Both the position numbers and the translations under genes were made by a program. Of a DNA stretch of 64,000 nt, positions 27,062 to 36,105 are shown piece by piece. The stretch is from Iodobacter fluviatilis (lineage in GTDB: Bacteria; Pseudomonadota; Gammaproteobacteria; Burkholderiales; Chitinibacteraceae): positions 248,001 to 312,000 of the forward strand of contig NZ_UGHR01000004.1 of the NCBI RefSeq assembly GCF_900451195.1. The letters are read 5' to 3'. How positions within the stretch are numbered: the stretch's first letter is position 1; every line of letters starts with the position of its first letter. The notes below the pieces were generated by a model. The model did not search any database. It worked only from the letters and a program-made list of their open reading frames with translations, and was not told the DNA's origin.

Positions 27062-27835
27062 ATGTTTGCCAGCCTAAATCCTCAAATCAGGCAGTGGCAC
27101 GCGCAGCGCGTGTGGCTGATAGGCGCTTCCAGCGGTATTGGTGCGGCGCTGGCCCGAGATTTAATCGGCAAAGGCGCACGCGTGGCTTTAAGCTCGCGCA
27201 GCGAAGGCAGGTTGCTGCAAGTGGCTGCGGCGAGTGAGCAGGTGCAGATTATTCCCTTTGATGTGGCTGATGCAGCAGCCTGGCCAGGCGCTTTTCAGCA
27301 GATACAAAACGCATGGGGCGGGGTAGATCTGGTGGTGTTTTGCGCGGCAGATTATCGGCCTGAGCGCAGTTGGGAAATTAAAGCCGCACAGGTAGAGCGC
27401 ACACTGGCTGTGAATTTAGCCAGCGTTTACTTTGGGCTTGAAACCGTCCTGCCTGATTTGCTTGCGAGGCAAGCGGGCAGCGTGGCGGTGATTGCCAGTG
27501 TGGCGGGTTATATGGGCCTGCCTAATGCTTCTGTTTATGGCCCGAGTAAAGCCGCGCTGATCAACCTCGCCGAGCTACTTTATGCCGATCTGCACCCGCG
27601 TGGTCTTGGCGTGTATTTGATCAATCCGGGCTTTGTAAAAACCGAGCTAACCGCAAAAAATAACTTCAGCATGCCTGCTCTGCAAACGCCAGAGCAGGCC
27701 GCCAGTGCTATTTTGCAAGGAATGGAAAAAGGCCGCTTTGAAATCCATTTTCCACGCCGCTTTACGCTGGCGATGAAATGCCTGCAAAGATTGCCCTACC
27801 GCTGGCGTTTTTCCTTGCTTCAGCGATTGGCGTGA
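27062..27835 (+). CDS. short-chain dehydrogenase/reductase
   Basis: A 257-aa classical SDR. The nucleotide-binding motif is GASSGIGAALARDL (about residues 20-33), the conserved Asn is in VNLASVYFGLE, and the catalytic triad Ser-Tyr-Lys is in IASVAGYMGLPNASVYGPSKAALINL written across residues 142-165. The Arg/Ser after beta2 (SSRSEGRL) suggests NADP(H). AAAAGGA precedes the ATG by about 6 bases. It lies 2 bp after the DUF3833 gene, inside the lipid-modification operon. Confidence 0.92.
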   Translation: MFASLNPQIRQWHAQRVWLIGASSGIGAALARDLIGKGARVALSSRSEGRLLQVAAASEQVQIIPFDVADAAAWPGAFQQIQNAWGGVDLVVFCAADYRPERSWEIKAAQVERTLAVNLASVYFGLETVLPDLLARQAGSVAVIASVAGYMGLPNASVYGPSKAALINLAELLYADLHPRGLGVYLINPGFVKTELTAKNNFSMPALQTPEQAASAILQGMEKGRFEIHFPRRFTLAMKCLQRLPYRWRFSLLQRLA

Positions 27836-27872
27836 TCTCGCAATATCAGCTTGTTATATTTGAAGGTAAACC

Positions 27873-28298
27873 ATGCTACTTGATGAAATGTTGCAGTGGT
27901 ACGAGGCCATCAGCCTGCAAAATTTGGATGAAATCGAGCGTTTTTATAGTGCCGACGCTTGGTTTAAAGATCCGTTTAATGAGGTAAGCGGCGTGGCTGA
28001 TATCCGTCGTATTTTTGCCCATATGTTTGAAACCACACAAAAGCCACGTTTTGTGATGAAAGATCGCGTAATGCAAGGTGAAAACGCGTTTATTACATGG
28101 GATTTCGTTTTTGAGCTGCAAGGCAAAGCGTATAGCGTGCACGGCGCATCGCACCTTAAATTAAACGCACAGGGCCAAGTTTGTTATCACCGCGATTATT
28201 GGGATGCGGCCGAAGAGTTGTTCCAGAAGCTGCCGGTGATCGGCATGCCGGTACGCTGGCTGCGGCGGCAGTTTGCTTTGAAAAAGCCTGTTATCTAG
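27873..28298 (+). CDS. NTF2/SnoaL-like protein
   Basis: A 141-aa single-domain protein of the nuclear transport factor 2/SnoaL fold: MLLDEMLQWYEAISLQNLDE, FYSADAWFKDPFNEVSG (about residues 26-42) and HYR-like strand CYHRDYWDAAEELFQKLP near the end. NTF2-like proteins are often found beside SDR and COG2907 genes in these lipid clusters; the activity is unknown. It is the last gene of the operon and its stop overlaps by four bases the stop of the convergent FMN reductase gene. Confidence 0.88.
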   Translation: MLLDEMLQWYEAISLQNLDEIERFYSADAWFKDPFNEVSGVADIRRIFAHMFETTQKPRFVMKDRVMQGENAFITWDFVFELQGKAYSVHGASHLKLNAQGQVCYHRDYWDAAEELFQKLPVIGMPVRWLRRQFALKKPVI

Positions 28299-28840
28299 TT
28301 TGCCATGCGTGTTTGATGAATGACGTTTACAAATTCGTGAAGAGCACTGCTCAGTGCTGCTGATATTTCTGGATGACTGACGATCCCTTCTTGGTTTAAG
28401 CCGCTACCCATGAGCGGCACCGATATGGATGCTTCTTCTATAATATTTCCCGACATCGTTTTAATCACTTCACGCAGGGCCGCTTGGGCGTGGCTGGCCC
28501 TGGGTGAGGTATTGAAAAGCGCAACGGGCATATTGGGGAACGATTCACTGCCGACCAGCCAATCCAGCGCATTTTTTAATACGCCGCTGATACCATGTGC
28601 ATATTCAGGGCTGGCTATAAAAACGCCATCTGCCGCGCTTAATTCCTGCTGTAAAGCGCTTAGAGCCTGATGAGGCTCATTCTCCAGATCAGGATTGAAT
28701 AGCGGTAGTTCGCCTAAGTGATTAAATAGCCGAACTTCAATATGCTCTGGTGCTAATTGGTAGATCGCGTTTAAGAGCGCGGTATTGTCTGAGCATTTTC
28801 TAAGGCTGCCTGATAGCGCCAGAATACGAATTTTTTTCAT
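28295..28840 (-). CDS. NADPH-dependent FMN reductase family protein
   Basis: A 181-aa flavodoxin-fold reductase. The FMN phosphate loop is ILALSGSLRKCSDNTALL (about residues 6-23), and IASPEYAHGISGVLKNALDWL (about 75-95) is the family signature of ChrR/YieF/ArsH-like quinone or chromate reductases. It reduces FMN, quinones or metals with NAD(P)H. The gene converges on the lipid operon with a four-base stop overlap, so the two transcripts share their ends. Confidence 0.92.
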   Translation of the reverse strand: MKKIRILALSGSLRKCSDNTALLNAIYQLAPEHIEVRLFNHLGELPLFNPDLENEPHQALSALQQELSAADGVFIASPEYAHGISGVLKNALDWLVGSESFPNMPVALFNTSPRASHAQAALREVIKTMSGNIIEEASISVPLMGSGLNQEGIVSHPEISAALSSALHEFVNVIHQTRMAN

Positions 28841-28992
28841 AATAAGTGCTCGTGCTGCTGAAGTAAGTGGCGTGGCATTCAGGTTAAATTGTGTAATCTA
28901 AACATAAATATGCCGATAGCTTACTTATGTTTTTATACCAGTGTAAAAAACAGTTATATTTGTTGGCATTGTAGCCTTTGGGTGAACTTGAA

Positions 28993-29661
28993 ATGACCAT
29001 GAAGTGGATCGTGATTGTGTTTTGTACGCTGCTCGTGGGAAACACGCTGGCGAAATCGTCGTCCAAAAGTTATAGCGGCGGGTTTTCTTCTTCCCGTAGC
29101 AGTAAATCATCATCGGGCAAGCCTTCTGCTCCGCAAAACAACGGCAGCAGTGAATCTAAAAAAACATCGTTTGGTACTTTTGGTAGCGCTAAAAAAACCG
29201 ATACTCAAACCACGCCCAGCCAGTCTGCATCGAACAAAAGCATGAGCCGTGCGGCAGAAAAAGATAAAGCCTTAAAGACGCTGAACGAGCGGGACGCAAA
29301 GGCGCGGCAATCGGCTTCGAATACTTATATTCCTAATCCAAAACCTGATCAAAATCAGCAGGCTCCTGATCCCTACCGGCAGCCTGATTCTGGGCGCAAT
29401 CCTAAGCGGGATGGCTCGTTTGGCCCGTCTTTGGCGGGATCGGTGCTGGGCAATATGCTGGGTAATTCAATCAGCCGCTCCAGTCATCAGCAGGGGACTG
29501 CACAGAATCAACAGAACCAAGCGCAAAAGCCTGAGCAGTCTTCTGGCTGGCTGGGTGTGTTTTTATTTGGTTTGATCATATTTATTATCGCTTTTTTAAT
29601 TCTGGCTTTTTTCTTAAGAAAAAAAGCAGCACCGCAGCGTTACTCCTTAGGGGATCGTTAA
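28993..29661 (+). CDS. Ser/Gln-rich exported membrane protein of unknown function
   Basis: A 222-aa protein I cannot assign to a family. It has a signal peptide or anchor (MKWIVIVFCTLLVGNTLA), a long low-complexity Ser/Lys/Gly region (SSSKSYSGGFSSSRSSKSSS), an Asn/Pro/Gln-rich middle and one membrane segment near the C-terminus (WLGVFLFGLIIFIIAFLILA) followed by a basic tail. I start at ATG 28993 with GGGTGA seven bases upstream; a second ATG at 28999 is equally possible. It precedes DUF2491 and PspA-like genes on the same strand, suggesting a joint role at the membrane. Confidence 0.75.
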   Translation: MTMKWIVIVFCTLLVGNTLAKSSSKSYSGGFSSSRSSKSSSGKPSAPQNNGSSESKKTSFGTFGSAKKTDTQTTPSQSASNKSMSRAAEKDKALKTLNERDAKARQSASNTYIPNPKPDQNQQAPDPYRQPDSGRNPKRDGSFGPSLAGSVLGNMLGNSISRSSHQQGTAQNQQNQAQKPEQSSGWLGVFLFGLIIFIIAFLILAFFLRKKAAPQRYSLGDR

Positions 29662-29746
29662 GATCAACTTTATTTACTAATGGTTTAAACAGGGTTGGTT
29701 TTGCATCGGGTGAGTACGCATGGTGAACGGATAGGGGTTTGTCAAA

Positions 29747-30517
29747 ATGGGCTGGAAAGACGCGTTTAATTATGGTTCTAAATTATTTGCAAAAGAAGAA
29801 GAGCGTCAGGATGCGGGTCTGCCATTGGGTGCCAGAATTGGCAGCCTGATTACCTTGCAAATGTCGCCCTTTATACGTGCCAATGCCAGTGGGTCGGTGA
29901 TTGAAGCGCCTGCAAATTTAAGCATGCTGATTCAGGCGGTAAGCCGGGTAAAAATCAATTTATCTGGGCATTTATATCGCCTGTATATTGAAACCGGCAA
30001 CGATGAAACGCCTGAAAAATTTATACAGGTCTTTCAAAATCAAGCAGGCGTGGTTGAAGAAATCATGTATTGCACACGCTTAACGCGTGTTTTTCCTGCC
30101 AGTGCCGAGGATCAGGAAGCCTTTACCGGTGAGGCGGGCTATGGCTTGGGCTGCCAGAGCTACGCTTTATCGCGCGAGCAGTTTGTTGAGCTGGGCTACG
30201 GCGATAGCAGAATTGCTGAGATCTTTGGCAGGGAAGAGCAGCTGGAATATCAGCGTGATGCAGGCAGTGCCGAAGTAGAGTTTGTCTCCCCATTTACCGG
30301 CTCAGAAGTGCGGATTGATGATGCCATGGGGGTGAAGGGGCTAAGCCAGAAAATCTACTTTATGCCCTATGTGCGCCAATTGGCCAGTGGTCCAGAATAC
30401 TTATTAATTAGTACAGAAGTCGTGACAAGCGAAGATGGCGATAATTCAAAACGCGCCATTCACGTTGATTTTATGATGGGTTTACCTTTAGAGCTGGAAC
30501 GAATTACCGTGCAGTAA
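29747..30517 (+). CDS. DUF2491 (YjfK-like) protein
   Basis: A 256-aa protein of the DUF2491 family (E. coli YjfK). It begins MGWKDAFNYGSKLFAKEEER, has the conserved GLPLGARIGSLITL (about residues 24-37) and a long C-terminal stretch with VEFVSPFTGSEVRIDDAMGVKG. No signal peptide or membrane segment. Function is unknown, but DUF2491 genes are regularly next to a PspA-like gene, as here, where the next gene encodes one. GTCAAA precedes the start with no strong Shine-Dalgarno. Confidence 0.88.
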   Translation: MGWKDAFNYGSKLFAKEEERQDAGLPLGARIGSLITLQMSPFIRANASGSVIEAPANLSMLIQAVSRVKINLSGHLYRLYIETGNDETPEKFIQVFQNQAGVVEEIMYCTRLTRVFPASAEDQEAFTGEAGYGLGCQSYALSREQFVELGYGDSRIAEIFGREEQLEYQRDAGSAEVEFVSPFTGSEVRIDDAMGVKGLSQKIYFMPYVRQLASGPEYLLISTEVVTSEDGDNSKRAIHVDFMMGLPLELERITVQ

Positions 30518-30596
30518 TTGCTGGATGTAGCTTGGCGCTGAGCTTGCGAAGCCCAATATTTACGTGAAAGTCACTTTCTTTAATAAAGGAAATACT

Positions 30597-31346
30597 ATGT
30601 CTTCAGGTTGGAATTTAACGGCACGTTTAGTAGCAAAACACTTCAGTGCGCTCGGGGACAAAATCTCTGGCGTGATCGCAAATTTTGATCCAGAAACCGC
30701 AACGGAAGCAGACCGTGATCAGCTGCGTAGCGTGTTGCAGGATTCGGCACAAAAATTAGCCAAGGCCAGAGCTGATTTTGCTAAAGAGCAAAAAGATGTT
30801 GATGATTTAAAGGCCTTGATCGCTAATGATGAAAAAGCCTTAGAAACCCTGGCTGCACGTTTATCTGCCGGTACGATTTCTGAAGCCACCGTGACAGTGT
30901 TTTGCGATGAGCTGGAAGCCAATAAAGGCCGCGTGGCGCAGGAAGAACAAGAAGCTGCGGATGCCCGTGAATTTATGGGTGAGTTTGAAGAGATCGTGAA
31001 GCAGCTTTCCCAGCAATTGGCTGATTTTGATGCTGCGGCTAAAAAAGCCCTTCAGGCTTTGGCTGCGGCTGAGGCGCAAAAAGATTTGCAGGCCGCTCGT
31101 CAGGCAAGGCAGGAGCAATTGGCCGGTTTTAAAGGCGTGTCGAATAATTCTAACGCTTTAAGTGCTTTAACCCGCCGGGCAGAAAAGGTATCTAATGAAG
31201 CGGCCGGGATGAAAATTATTACAGATATCGCTCAAAAGCCATTGGATCAGGCGGCTGAAATTGCGGCAATCAGGCAATCGGTGGCAACGACTTCCAGCGG
31301 TGAAACGGCATTGCAGCGTTTGCAGCGCTTATCTGGCAAAGCTTAA
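30597..31346 (+). CDS. PspA/IM30 family protein (YjfJ-like)
   Basis: A 249-aa mostly helical protein of the PspA/IM30/Vipp1 (ESCRT-III-like) family. Long coiled-coil runs extend over about residues 30-180 (RSVLQDSAQKLAKARADFAK; AAKKALQALAAAEAQKDLQA), followed by a hinge and a last helix. Such proteins bind and protect the inner membrane under stress. I start at ATG 30597, preceded by AAAGGA. It directly follows the DUF2491 gene, the pairing seen in E. coli yjfK/yjfJ, in swapped order. A terminator follows. Confidence 0.88.
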   Translation: MSSGWNLTARLVAKHFSALGDKISGVIANFDPETATEADRDQLRSVLQDSAQKLAKARADFAKEQKDVDDLKALIANDEKALETLAARLSAGTISEATVTVFCDELEANKGRVAQEEQEAADAREFMGEFEEIVKQLSQQLADFDAAAKKALQALAAAEAQKDLQAARQARQEQLAGFKGVSNNSNALSALTRRAEKVSNEAAGMKIITDIAQKPLDQAAEIAAIRQSVATTSSGETALQRLQRLSGKA

Positions 31347-31366
31347 GCAGGTACTGATGATTTAAG

Positions 31367-31394
31367 TAAAAGTGGGCGGAAACGCTCACTTTTT
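31367..31394. terminator. bidirectional terminator after pspA-like gene
   Basis: AAAAGTGGGCG-GAAA-CGCTCACTTTTT hairpin with one G-T mismatch, a GAAA tetraloop and a T-run, shared with the convergent GGDEF-EAL gene. Confidence 0.85.
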
Positions 31395-31400
31395 ACTGGT

Positions 31401-34160
31401 TTATATGCTGCTGGTGGCTGTGTCGCCAGAATCAGCTTGTGTATTTAATTCATGCGCAAACAGGGGCGGGCCAAAGTAGTTGCCTTGAAAGGCCACGCAG
31501 CCAATTACGGTTAAAAAATCGCGCTGCTCCAGGGTTTCTACGCCTTCGGCAATCACTTTCAGGCCAAGGCTATGCCCAAGCACAATAATTGCACGGGCAA
31601 TAATGGCGTCGCTTGGGTCGGACATAATATCCTGTACAAAAGATTGGTCGATTTTAAGCTGATCCAGCGGAAGTTGTTTCAGATTGGATAGGGATGAATA
31701 CCCCGTGCCAAAGTCATCCAGAGAGAAACTTACCCCTTGTTTTTTCAGGTGATTCATTTTTTCGATGATGTCTTCTATGTCGTCGATCAGCATGCTTTCT
31801 GTGAGTTCTAATTTCAGCTTTCTGGGGTTTACGCCGGTTTTTTTCAGGGCATAGCTGACGTGTTCAACAAAATTAGCCTGCGTAAATTGCAAGGCGCTCA
31901 CATTGACGGCCATGCTCCAGTCTGCGGTAAAAGGCTGTAGTGACCATTGATGCAGCTGATTGCAGGCCGTTTCGAGTACCCATTGCCCCAGTGGCAAAAT
32001 GATGCCGGTTTCTTCGGCAAGCGGAATAAACTCGAGTGGTGCAACTAAACCCCGTTCAGGGTGATTCCAGCGCACAAGGGCTTCTGCTCCGGTTATTTCA
32101 CCATTGTTATCCACCTGTACCTGATACTGCAGTACAAATTCCTGCTCGGCAAAACCCCGGCGCAAATCCCTGACTGATTCGTCATGTGCCGCGGCTGCGG
32201 CCTGCATCACGGGGTCAAAAAAACGGGCTGTATTACGTCCCGCACTTTTGGCCTGATACATCGCCACATCGGCTTTTTTGAGCAGCTCCTCCATGCTTTC
32301 CAGGTCTTCCAGAAATAAGACAATGCCAATGCTGGGAGTACTGGAGTAAATATGCTCGTTAAGCGCGTAAGGCAGGCCAAGTTCTTCCAGTATTTTGCTG
32401 GCGATCAGCTCGGTTTGCGTAACCGCCTCGTGGGGATTGGTGCTGAGTTCTTCGAGCAGGACAACAAACTCATCCCCACCCAGACGAGCCACGCTGTCCC
32501 CTTCCCGCACACAATTTTGTAATCTTTCGGCCACCTGTTGTAGTAAGAGGTCTCCCAAATCGTGGCCTAAATTATCATTAAGCTGCTTGAAGTGATCTAG
32601 GTCTAAAAACATCAGCGCCCCATGCTGGCTGTTGCGAGCCGAAGTGATCATGGCTTGTCTTAGCCTGTCTGCCAGTAAGCGCCGGTTGGCAAGCCCTGTC
32701 AGCGGGTCATAAAAGGCAAGCCGACGAATTTCTTGCTCGTTTTCGCGGTTTTGCGTGATATCCCTGACCAAGCCAATAAAGGTGATTCTTCCTGTTAGAT
32801 TGATTTTTGATACCGAAAGGCTCATTGGAAACAACTGGCCATTTTTGCGCAGGCCTTCTACCTCTCGTGGAACACCAATAATGCGCGCCTCACTGGACTG
32901 ATAGTTTTGCAGATAGCTGTCGTGGTGGCTGCGATGCGGCTCAGGCATCAGCAGGCTAATATTTTTGCCTGTTATTTCTGAGGGGGAATAGCCAAAAATG
33001 GCGCTGGCTGCCTGATTAAAAGATTCAATGATGCCGTTTTGATTAATCGTAATGACCGCATCGGCCATATTATCTAAGATCGTTTGTGTGTGTAAGGCGG
33101 AGTCATAGCGAACGGCTTCGCTGTGCTGCCAGGCGTCGAGCATGCCGTTAAATTGCTCTGCAACGGCTTTGATTTCCAAAGGGCCATCCACACTGGCACG
33201 AGTATGGGTATTGCCTTCTGCAACCTGTTTGGCGGTGCGCACCAGCCTGCTGATGGGCTGAATAATAAAGGTGCTGATGCGCCAGGCCAGCAGCAGTGAC
33301 AGTATAAGAAAACTGGTACTGAGGATAAGGCTGTACCATAAGTATTGAGTGTATTCGGCAAAAACTTCTGCCTCAGGAATCCCTGCAAATACGCGCCATT
33401 TTGTTCCCGGTATTGTGGCAAATGAGTTAAGTCGGCTGATGCCGTCTTCATTTTTTATTACGCTTAGTTCATTGGGCTTGGCCGATGTTGCGTGTTTTGT
33501 TTTTTGGCCAATCCATGTTGCAGCATCTCCGGAGTGAAGCAAAATGATATTGCGCTGATCGATTACCGTGATAATGGTTTGTGCGGGCGTGCTATGAAAA
33601 ACATCTTTGCTGAATTTGAGTAAATCCAGAGGCAAAATCAGCAGCCCGCCCAGCGCGGGATTAAAAACAGGCTGAGCCAGTACCGCAATCCAGCGCCCGG
33701 AAGAGCTGCCCATATCGGCATCACCCAGGGTGAAATGCTGTGTTTGTATTGCTTCGGTAAACCATGGGAATTGCTCCAGCTGGCGGGTGCTTGGTGGCTG
33801 GCTTAAATAGCTGCAGATGGGCTGTGCATTGATGTCCCGTAGAGACAGTGTGGTGAATTCGGGAGAGAGCTGAACAAACTCTTTGAGAAGTGGATCGCAG
33901 TGTTGTGGATCAAGTGCTTTGATCTGCGGCCTGCTGGCGATTCTAAGCAGTGTTTGCTGGTAGCGATGTAAGCGCTTGGCAATGTCAGAGGCCGAGTTAT
34001 TGGCAATGATTTGTACTTTTGCATAGGCCTCTTTATGTAACTGCTTCAGCTCATGATTCAAAAAGAGGCCCAGCATGACAACAAAAGGCAGTGCAATGGC
34101 GAGCGTCAGCAGAAAAAGCTGGATACGGATAGAGAGTCGCTGCAAAGAGGTAATCATCAT
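31401..34160 (-). CDS. membrane-bound PAS-GGDEF-EAL cyclic-di-GMP enzyme
   Basis: A 919-aa protein with an N-terminal membrane helix (about residues 13-32), a periplasmic Cache-like sensor (about 35-270), a second membrane helix, HAMP (about 295-350), PAS (about 360-480), GGDEF (about 490-650) and EAL (about 665-905) domains. GGDEF is intact (ARLGGDEFVVLLEE) with an inhibitory RxxD site (REGD) five residues before it. The EAL domain keeps EALVRW and the catalytic loop DDFGTGYSSLSNL. Both cyclase and phosphodiesterase activity are possible; the PAS says GYSPSEITGKNISLLMPEP. The signal sensed is unknown. It is a single-gene unit. Confidence 0.93.
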   Translation of the reverse strand: MMITSLQRLSIRIQLFLLTLAIALPFVVMLGLFLNHELKQLHKEAYAKVQIIANNSASDIAKRLHRYQQTLLRIASRPQIKALDPQHCDPLLKEFVQLSPEFTTLSLRDINAQPICSYLSQPPSTRQLEQFPWFTEAIQTQHFTLGDADMGSSSGRWIAVLAQPVFNPALGGLLILPLDLLKFSKDVFHSTPAQTIITVIDQRNIILLHSGDAATWIGQKTKHATSAKPNELSVIKNEDGISRLNSFATIPGTKWRVFAGIPEAEVFAEYTQYLWYSLILSTSFLILSLLLAWRISTFIIQPISRLVRTAKQVAEGNTHTRASVDGPLEIKAVAEQFNGMLDAWQHSEAVRYDSALHTQTILDNMADAVITINQNGIIESFNQAASAIFGYSPSEITGKNISLLMPEPHRSHHDSYLQNYQSSEARIIGVPREVEGLRKNGQLFPMSLSVSKINLTGRITFIGLVRDITQNRENEQEIRRLAFYDPLTGLANRRLLADRLRQAMITSARNSQHGALMFLDLDHFKQLNDNLGHDLGDLLLQQVAERLQNCVREGDSVARLGGDEFVVLLEELSTNPHEAVTQTELIASKILEELGLPYALNEHIYSSTPSIGIVLFLEDLESMEELLKKADVAMYQAKSAGRNTARFFDPVMQAAAAAHDESVRDLRRGFAEQEFVLQYQVQVDNNGEITGAEALVRWNHPERGLVAPLEFIPLAEETGIILPLGQWVLETACNQLHQWSLQPFTADWSMAVNVSALQFTQANFVEHVSYALKKTGVNPRKLKLELTESMLIDDIEDIIEKMNHLKKQGVSFSLDDFGTGYSSLSNLKQLPLDQLKIDQSFVQDIMSDPSDAIIARAIIVLGHSLGLKVIAEGVETLEQRDFLTVIGCVAFQGNYFGPPLFAHELNTQADSGDTATSSI

Positions 34161-34658
34161 AAGTCGTTCATCAGAGTCAGATAAAGCGAAATGCCGGATG
34201 ATGTAATCATCATACTGCTGTTTTGTTCTTCAGAGCGCTGCAGCCCCTTTTGTTAAGAAGGTAAAATAGTAAGAATAAGGAGAAACTTGTTTTTGGCAAT
34301 AGTAAGCAGCACGCTTGAAAACAGGCTTGGACGAAAACGAAATAAATACAAGCATTCTTCCCGGAAGAAAGTGATCTTTTTGCTCAGCGTTGTATTTCAG
34401 GGAGGCTCCTTTTGATCTGCATATTTATTCTTTAAATATAAGCTGCAGAACGCTGAAAATCTCTGATGTTCATGCTGAGTTTTTTATAAAAAAATAAAGA
34501 TATTATTTTGTATGCAATTTGCATTTTATTCTTTGCATGATGGGCTTTATTTCATGACCCAGAATGGGCTAAACCCAAACTTTGCATAAACGTCATGGTG
34601 CGATGACGTGATAAACTCGCGCACGTCTTTTAACACCCTTCTCTTTGGAATTCTCGGC
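34161..34658. other. intergenic region before mgtE
   Basis: About 500 bp between divergent genes, AT-rich toward mgtE. It holds promoters presumably, and the dyad TGCAATTTGCA near 34514-34524. I looked for an M-box/ykoK magnesium riboswitch and saw no recognisable core, and no coding frame is convincing. Confidence 0.35.
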
Positions 34659-36095
34659 ATGACGATAGTCACCCGCAAACAGCAAGAAAGCCTTCAGGAA
34701 AGCTTGCAACAGGTTGTTCGACTGTTGGACAGGCATCGCGTTGTTGAAGATATGGTGCATCGTCAGGATATGGCTAAGCACGAGCTGGTTGAACAGCTGG
34801 TGCATAAGCAGAATTTGGTCGAGTTACAAAAAAAGCTGGCGAGTTTGCACCCTGCAGACGTGGCGCACATCTTAGAGGCCTTACCTTTATTTGATCGCTT
34901 GCTGGTTTGGGAGCTGGTGAAGTCTGAGCATGATGGCGAGATCTTGCTGGAAGTATCGGATGCAGTGCGTGAATCGCTGCTGGCCGATATGGAGAACTAC
35001 GAGATTATCGCCGCGGCCGAGCATCTGGACGCTGACGAGTTGGCCGACTTGGTGCCGGATTTATCCAGTGAAGTGCGTTCTGAATTATTAGGCGGCCTGG
35101 ATGAAGAAGAACGGGCGCAGCTGCAATCGGCACTGTCTTATCCTGAGGATGAAGTAGGCTCCTTAATGGATTTTGAGATGGTCACTATCCGGGATGACGT
35201 CACCCTGGAAGTGGTGCTGCGCTATTTGCGCCGCTTTGACGAGCTGCCAAATCACACCGATAAACTCTTTGTGGTGGATCACGAGCAGGTGCTCAAAGGC
35301 GTGCTGGCGATTAATCACCTGCTGGTTTCCGATCCTGATTTAACCGTGCATGACGCCATGGCCACCGATGTGGTGACTTTTCGCGGCCATGATGATGCCG
35401 GGGATGCCGCGCAGGCGTTTGAGCGTTATGACTTAGTGTCTGCACCCGTGGTGGATTCCAACCATAAAGTAATTGGCCGCCTGACTGTGGATATGATGGT
35501 GGACGTGATTCGTGAAGAATCAGACGCAGAAGTCTTGTCTCTGGCCGGTTTGAAAGAAGAAGATTTGTTTTCCAGCGTGTGGAAATCCGCTAAAAACCGC
35601 TGGCCTTGGCTGGCGGTGAATATTTGCACTGCTTTTGTGGCCAGCCGCGTGATTGGCGCTTTTGAAGAAACGATTACCCATTTAGTGGCGCTGGCTGCAC
35701 TGATGCCGATTGTTTCGGGCATTGGCGGTAATACGGGCACGCAAACCATTACCCTGATTATTCGCGGCTTGGCTTTGGGGCAAATTACCCCCAGCAATTC
35801 TGGCCGCCTGATTGGTAAGGAAGTTGGCATTGCGCTTTTAAATGGCCTAGTTTGGGGCAGTGTACTGGGCGTGATTGCATGGCTGCTTTACCGCCAGATT
35901 TCGCTGGGCGTGGTGATGATGGCGGCCATGATGCTGAATCTTTTAGTTGCGGCCCTTGTGGGCATTTTAGTGCCACTCACCATGCAAAAACTGGGGCGTG
36001 ATCCGGCCTATGGCTCATCGGTCCTGCTGACTGCCACCACCGACTCTATGGGCTTCTTTATTTTCCTTGGGCTGGCTTCGGTCTTCCTGATGTAA
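34659..36095 (+). CDS. mgtE: MgtE magnesium transporter
   Basis: A 478-aa magnesium channel/transporter. The cytosolic part has the MgtE N-domain (LHPADVAHILEALP, about residues 49-62; LDADELADLVPDL) and a CBS pair (about 150-270, DLVSAPVVDSNHKVIGRLTV). The membrane part has five helices with GIGGNTGTQTITLIIRGLAL (about 360-379), the pore signature. I start at ATG 34659 with GGA nine bases upstream; the GTG at 34608 is less likely. Only 10 bp separate it from the CLC gene, so the two are cotranscribed. Magnesium sensing is by the protein itself in this family. Confidence 0.95.
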   Translation: MTIVTRKQQESLQESLQQVVRLLDRHRVVEDMVHRQDMAKHELVEQLVHKQNLVELQKKLASLHPADVAHILEALPLFDRLLVWELVKSEHDGEILLEVSDAVRESLLADMENYEIIAAAEHLDADELADLVPDLSSEVRSELLGGLDEEERAQLQSALSYPEDEVGSLMDFEMVTIRDDVTLEVVLRYLRRFDELPNHTDKLFVVDHEQVLKGVLAINHLLVSDPDLTVHDAMATDVVTFRGHDDAGDAAQAFERYDLVSAPVVDSNHKVIGRLTVDMMVDVIREESDAEVLSLAGLKEEDLFSSVWKSAKNRWPWLAVNICTAFVASRVIGAFEETITHLVALAALMPIVSGIGGNTGTQTITLIIRGLALGQITPSNSGRLIGKEVGIALLNGLVWGSVLGVIAWLLYRQISLGVVMMAAMMLNLLVAALVGILVPLTMQKLGRDPAYGSSVLLTATTDSMGFFIFLGLASVFLM

Positions 36096-36105
36096 TAGGC
36101 AGAGT

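Noticed and set aside
34161..34658. Search for a magnesium riboswitch before mgtE
   Set aside because: No M-box core was recognised by eye, and MgtE is often regulated at protein level.
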